This document shows, piece after piece, positions 63,425-64,000 of a DNA stretch of 64,000 bases. The stretch's first letter is position 1. Every line of letters begins with the position of its first letter. Source of the DNA: Colwellia sp. 1_MG-2023 (GTDB lineage Bacteria > Pseudomonadota > Gammaproteobacteria > Enterobacterales > Alteromonadaceae); NCBI RefSeq assembly GCF_030546755.1, contig NZ_JAUOPE010000003.1, positions 186,001 to 250,000 on the forward strand, in the 5' to 3' direction. Position numbers and translations under genes: made by a program. Below the pieces are notes generated by a model. That model saw only the letters and a program-made list of their open reading frames with translations. It did no database searches and was not told the DNA's origin.

Positions 63425-64000
63425 CTAACTTTCTTGAAACTTGAGCTCAATACCTTGTTTTGGGTTTGTTGGTATTAAATGCGCTAAGCATAACGAACAA
63501 AAGGCAAAACCAGCGCCAACATAAAACACCCACGATGAATTAATAATCCACACTATACCCAATAATGCAGGGATAACGACTGCGGCAATATGATTAATTG
63601 AAAAGCTCACGCCAGCACTGGACGCTATATCTTCAGGCTTAGCAATTTTTTGAAAATAGGTTTTTATTGCTATCGCTAATGCGAAAAATAAATGATCAAT
63701 CACATAAAGCGCTGCTGCGACGGTTGAGTTTTCGACTAAGCCATAAGCGATAAAGAGCGTGATCAAACCTATGTACTCAAATTTTAAAATTCTTCGTTCA
63801 CCAATAATCCCGATTAATTTGCCAATGCGAGCGGCAAATAACCAATTGAAAATGTAGTTTATTAAAAATAGAGCACTAATATCAGCGACACTATAACCAA
63901 ATTTTTCAACCATTAAAAAGCCGGCGAACACGACAAATATTTGTCTGCGAGCACCACTGAAAAATGTTAACGCGTAAAATAACCAGTATCGTTTTCTCAG
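63425..64000 (-). CDS. MFS transporter, C-terminal part (continues past the right edge)
   Basis: The frame stays open to base 64000 (192 codons incl. stop visible); a GTG at 63931 is not the start. The visible part begins ...RKRYWLFYALTFFSGARRQIF, typical of the start of the second six-helix half of an MFS carrier, followed by six hydrophobic helices and GERRILKFEYIGLI. The tail is soluble (LIPTNPKQGIELKFQES). Substrate unknown. Confidence 0.7.
   Translation of the reverse strand: MRKRYWLFYALTFFSGARRQIFVVFAGFLMVEKFGYSVADISALFLINYIFNWLFAARIGKLIGIIGERRILKFEYIGLITLFIAYGLVENSTVAAALYVIDHLFFALAIAIKTYFQKIAKPEDIASSAGVSFSINHIAAVVIPALLGIVWIINSSWVFYVGAGFAFCSLCLAHLIPTNPKQGIELKFQES

Overview
The window looks like a chromosomal stretch of a marine gammaproteobacterium, probably order Alteromonadales and most like Colwelliaceae (Colwellia/Thalassotalea type). 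The reasons are low GC, the order aroB(end)-damX-dam-rpe-trpS at the left, prmA-dusB-fis-purH-purD at the right, and many secreted peptidases and two-component or periplasmic sensors. Family names come from recognising motifs in the translations; no database search was run. I saw no rRNA, tRNA, CRISPR array, phage block or full transposase.

Layout. 0-8.2 kb: aroB tail, damX, dam, a DUF2970 membrane peptide, a predicted pentameric ligand-gated-channel-like protein, a TorF-type porin, rpe, trpS and a periplasmic binding-like protein. 8.3-16.1 kb: a two-gene operon (trypsin-like protease plus membrane FHA protein), then a TonB-dependent receptor with a Met/Asp-rich insert, and feoAB behind a Fur box. 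16.2-23.5 kb: an MmcQ/YjbR gene, a tricorn-type protease, a DUF6090 protein and an S9 peptidase, with two decayed copies of the MmcQ gene tail between them. 23.5-34.3 kb: DUF523/DUF1722, a phosphatase-like protein, astB, pirin/DoxX with a divergent LysR gene, ggt, and LysR with a divergent oxidoreductase/SDR pair. 34.5-37 kb: a chemoreceptor and a binding protein. 37.2-40.15 kb: small accessory genes, all on the minus strand, separated by attC-like sites with no integrase in view (a likely CALIN). 40.3-45.2 kb: a four-gene glucosylglycerate operon covering synthesis and phosphorolysis. 46-51 kb: a RegB/RegA-type two-component pair and a PrsT-like TPR lipoprotein. 51.1-64 kb: a siroheme synthase with a shortened methyltransferase half, a binding protein, prmA-dusB-fis, purH, a secreted methyltransferase-like protein, purD, a DUF2806-type protein, an EAL response regulator and a partial MFS transporter.

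The most interesting thread is regulatory. Three unlinked promoters, for the TorF porin, astB and the glucosylglycerate operon, each pair a sigma-54 (-24/-12) element about 26-27 nt upstream of the start codon with an upstream site close to the NtrC consensus. This suggests that glucosylglycerate turnover, arginine catabolism and an outer-membrane porin form one nitrogen-limitation response. Other notable items are three IS630/Tc1-like MITEs with TA duplications, one of them inserted in the loop of a bidirectional terminator; a TonB receptor promoter where an FNR box sits at -41.5 and an unidentified palindrome covers the -10; and the integrase-less cassette cluster.
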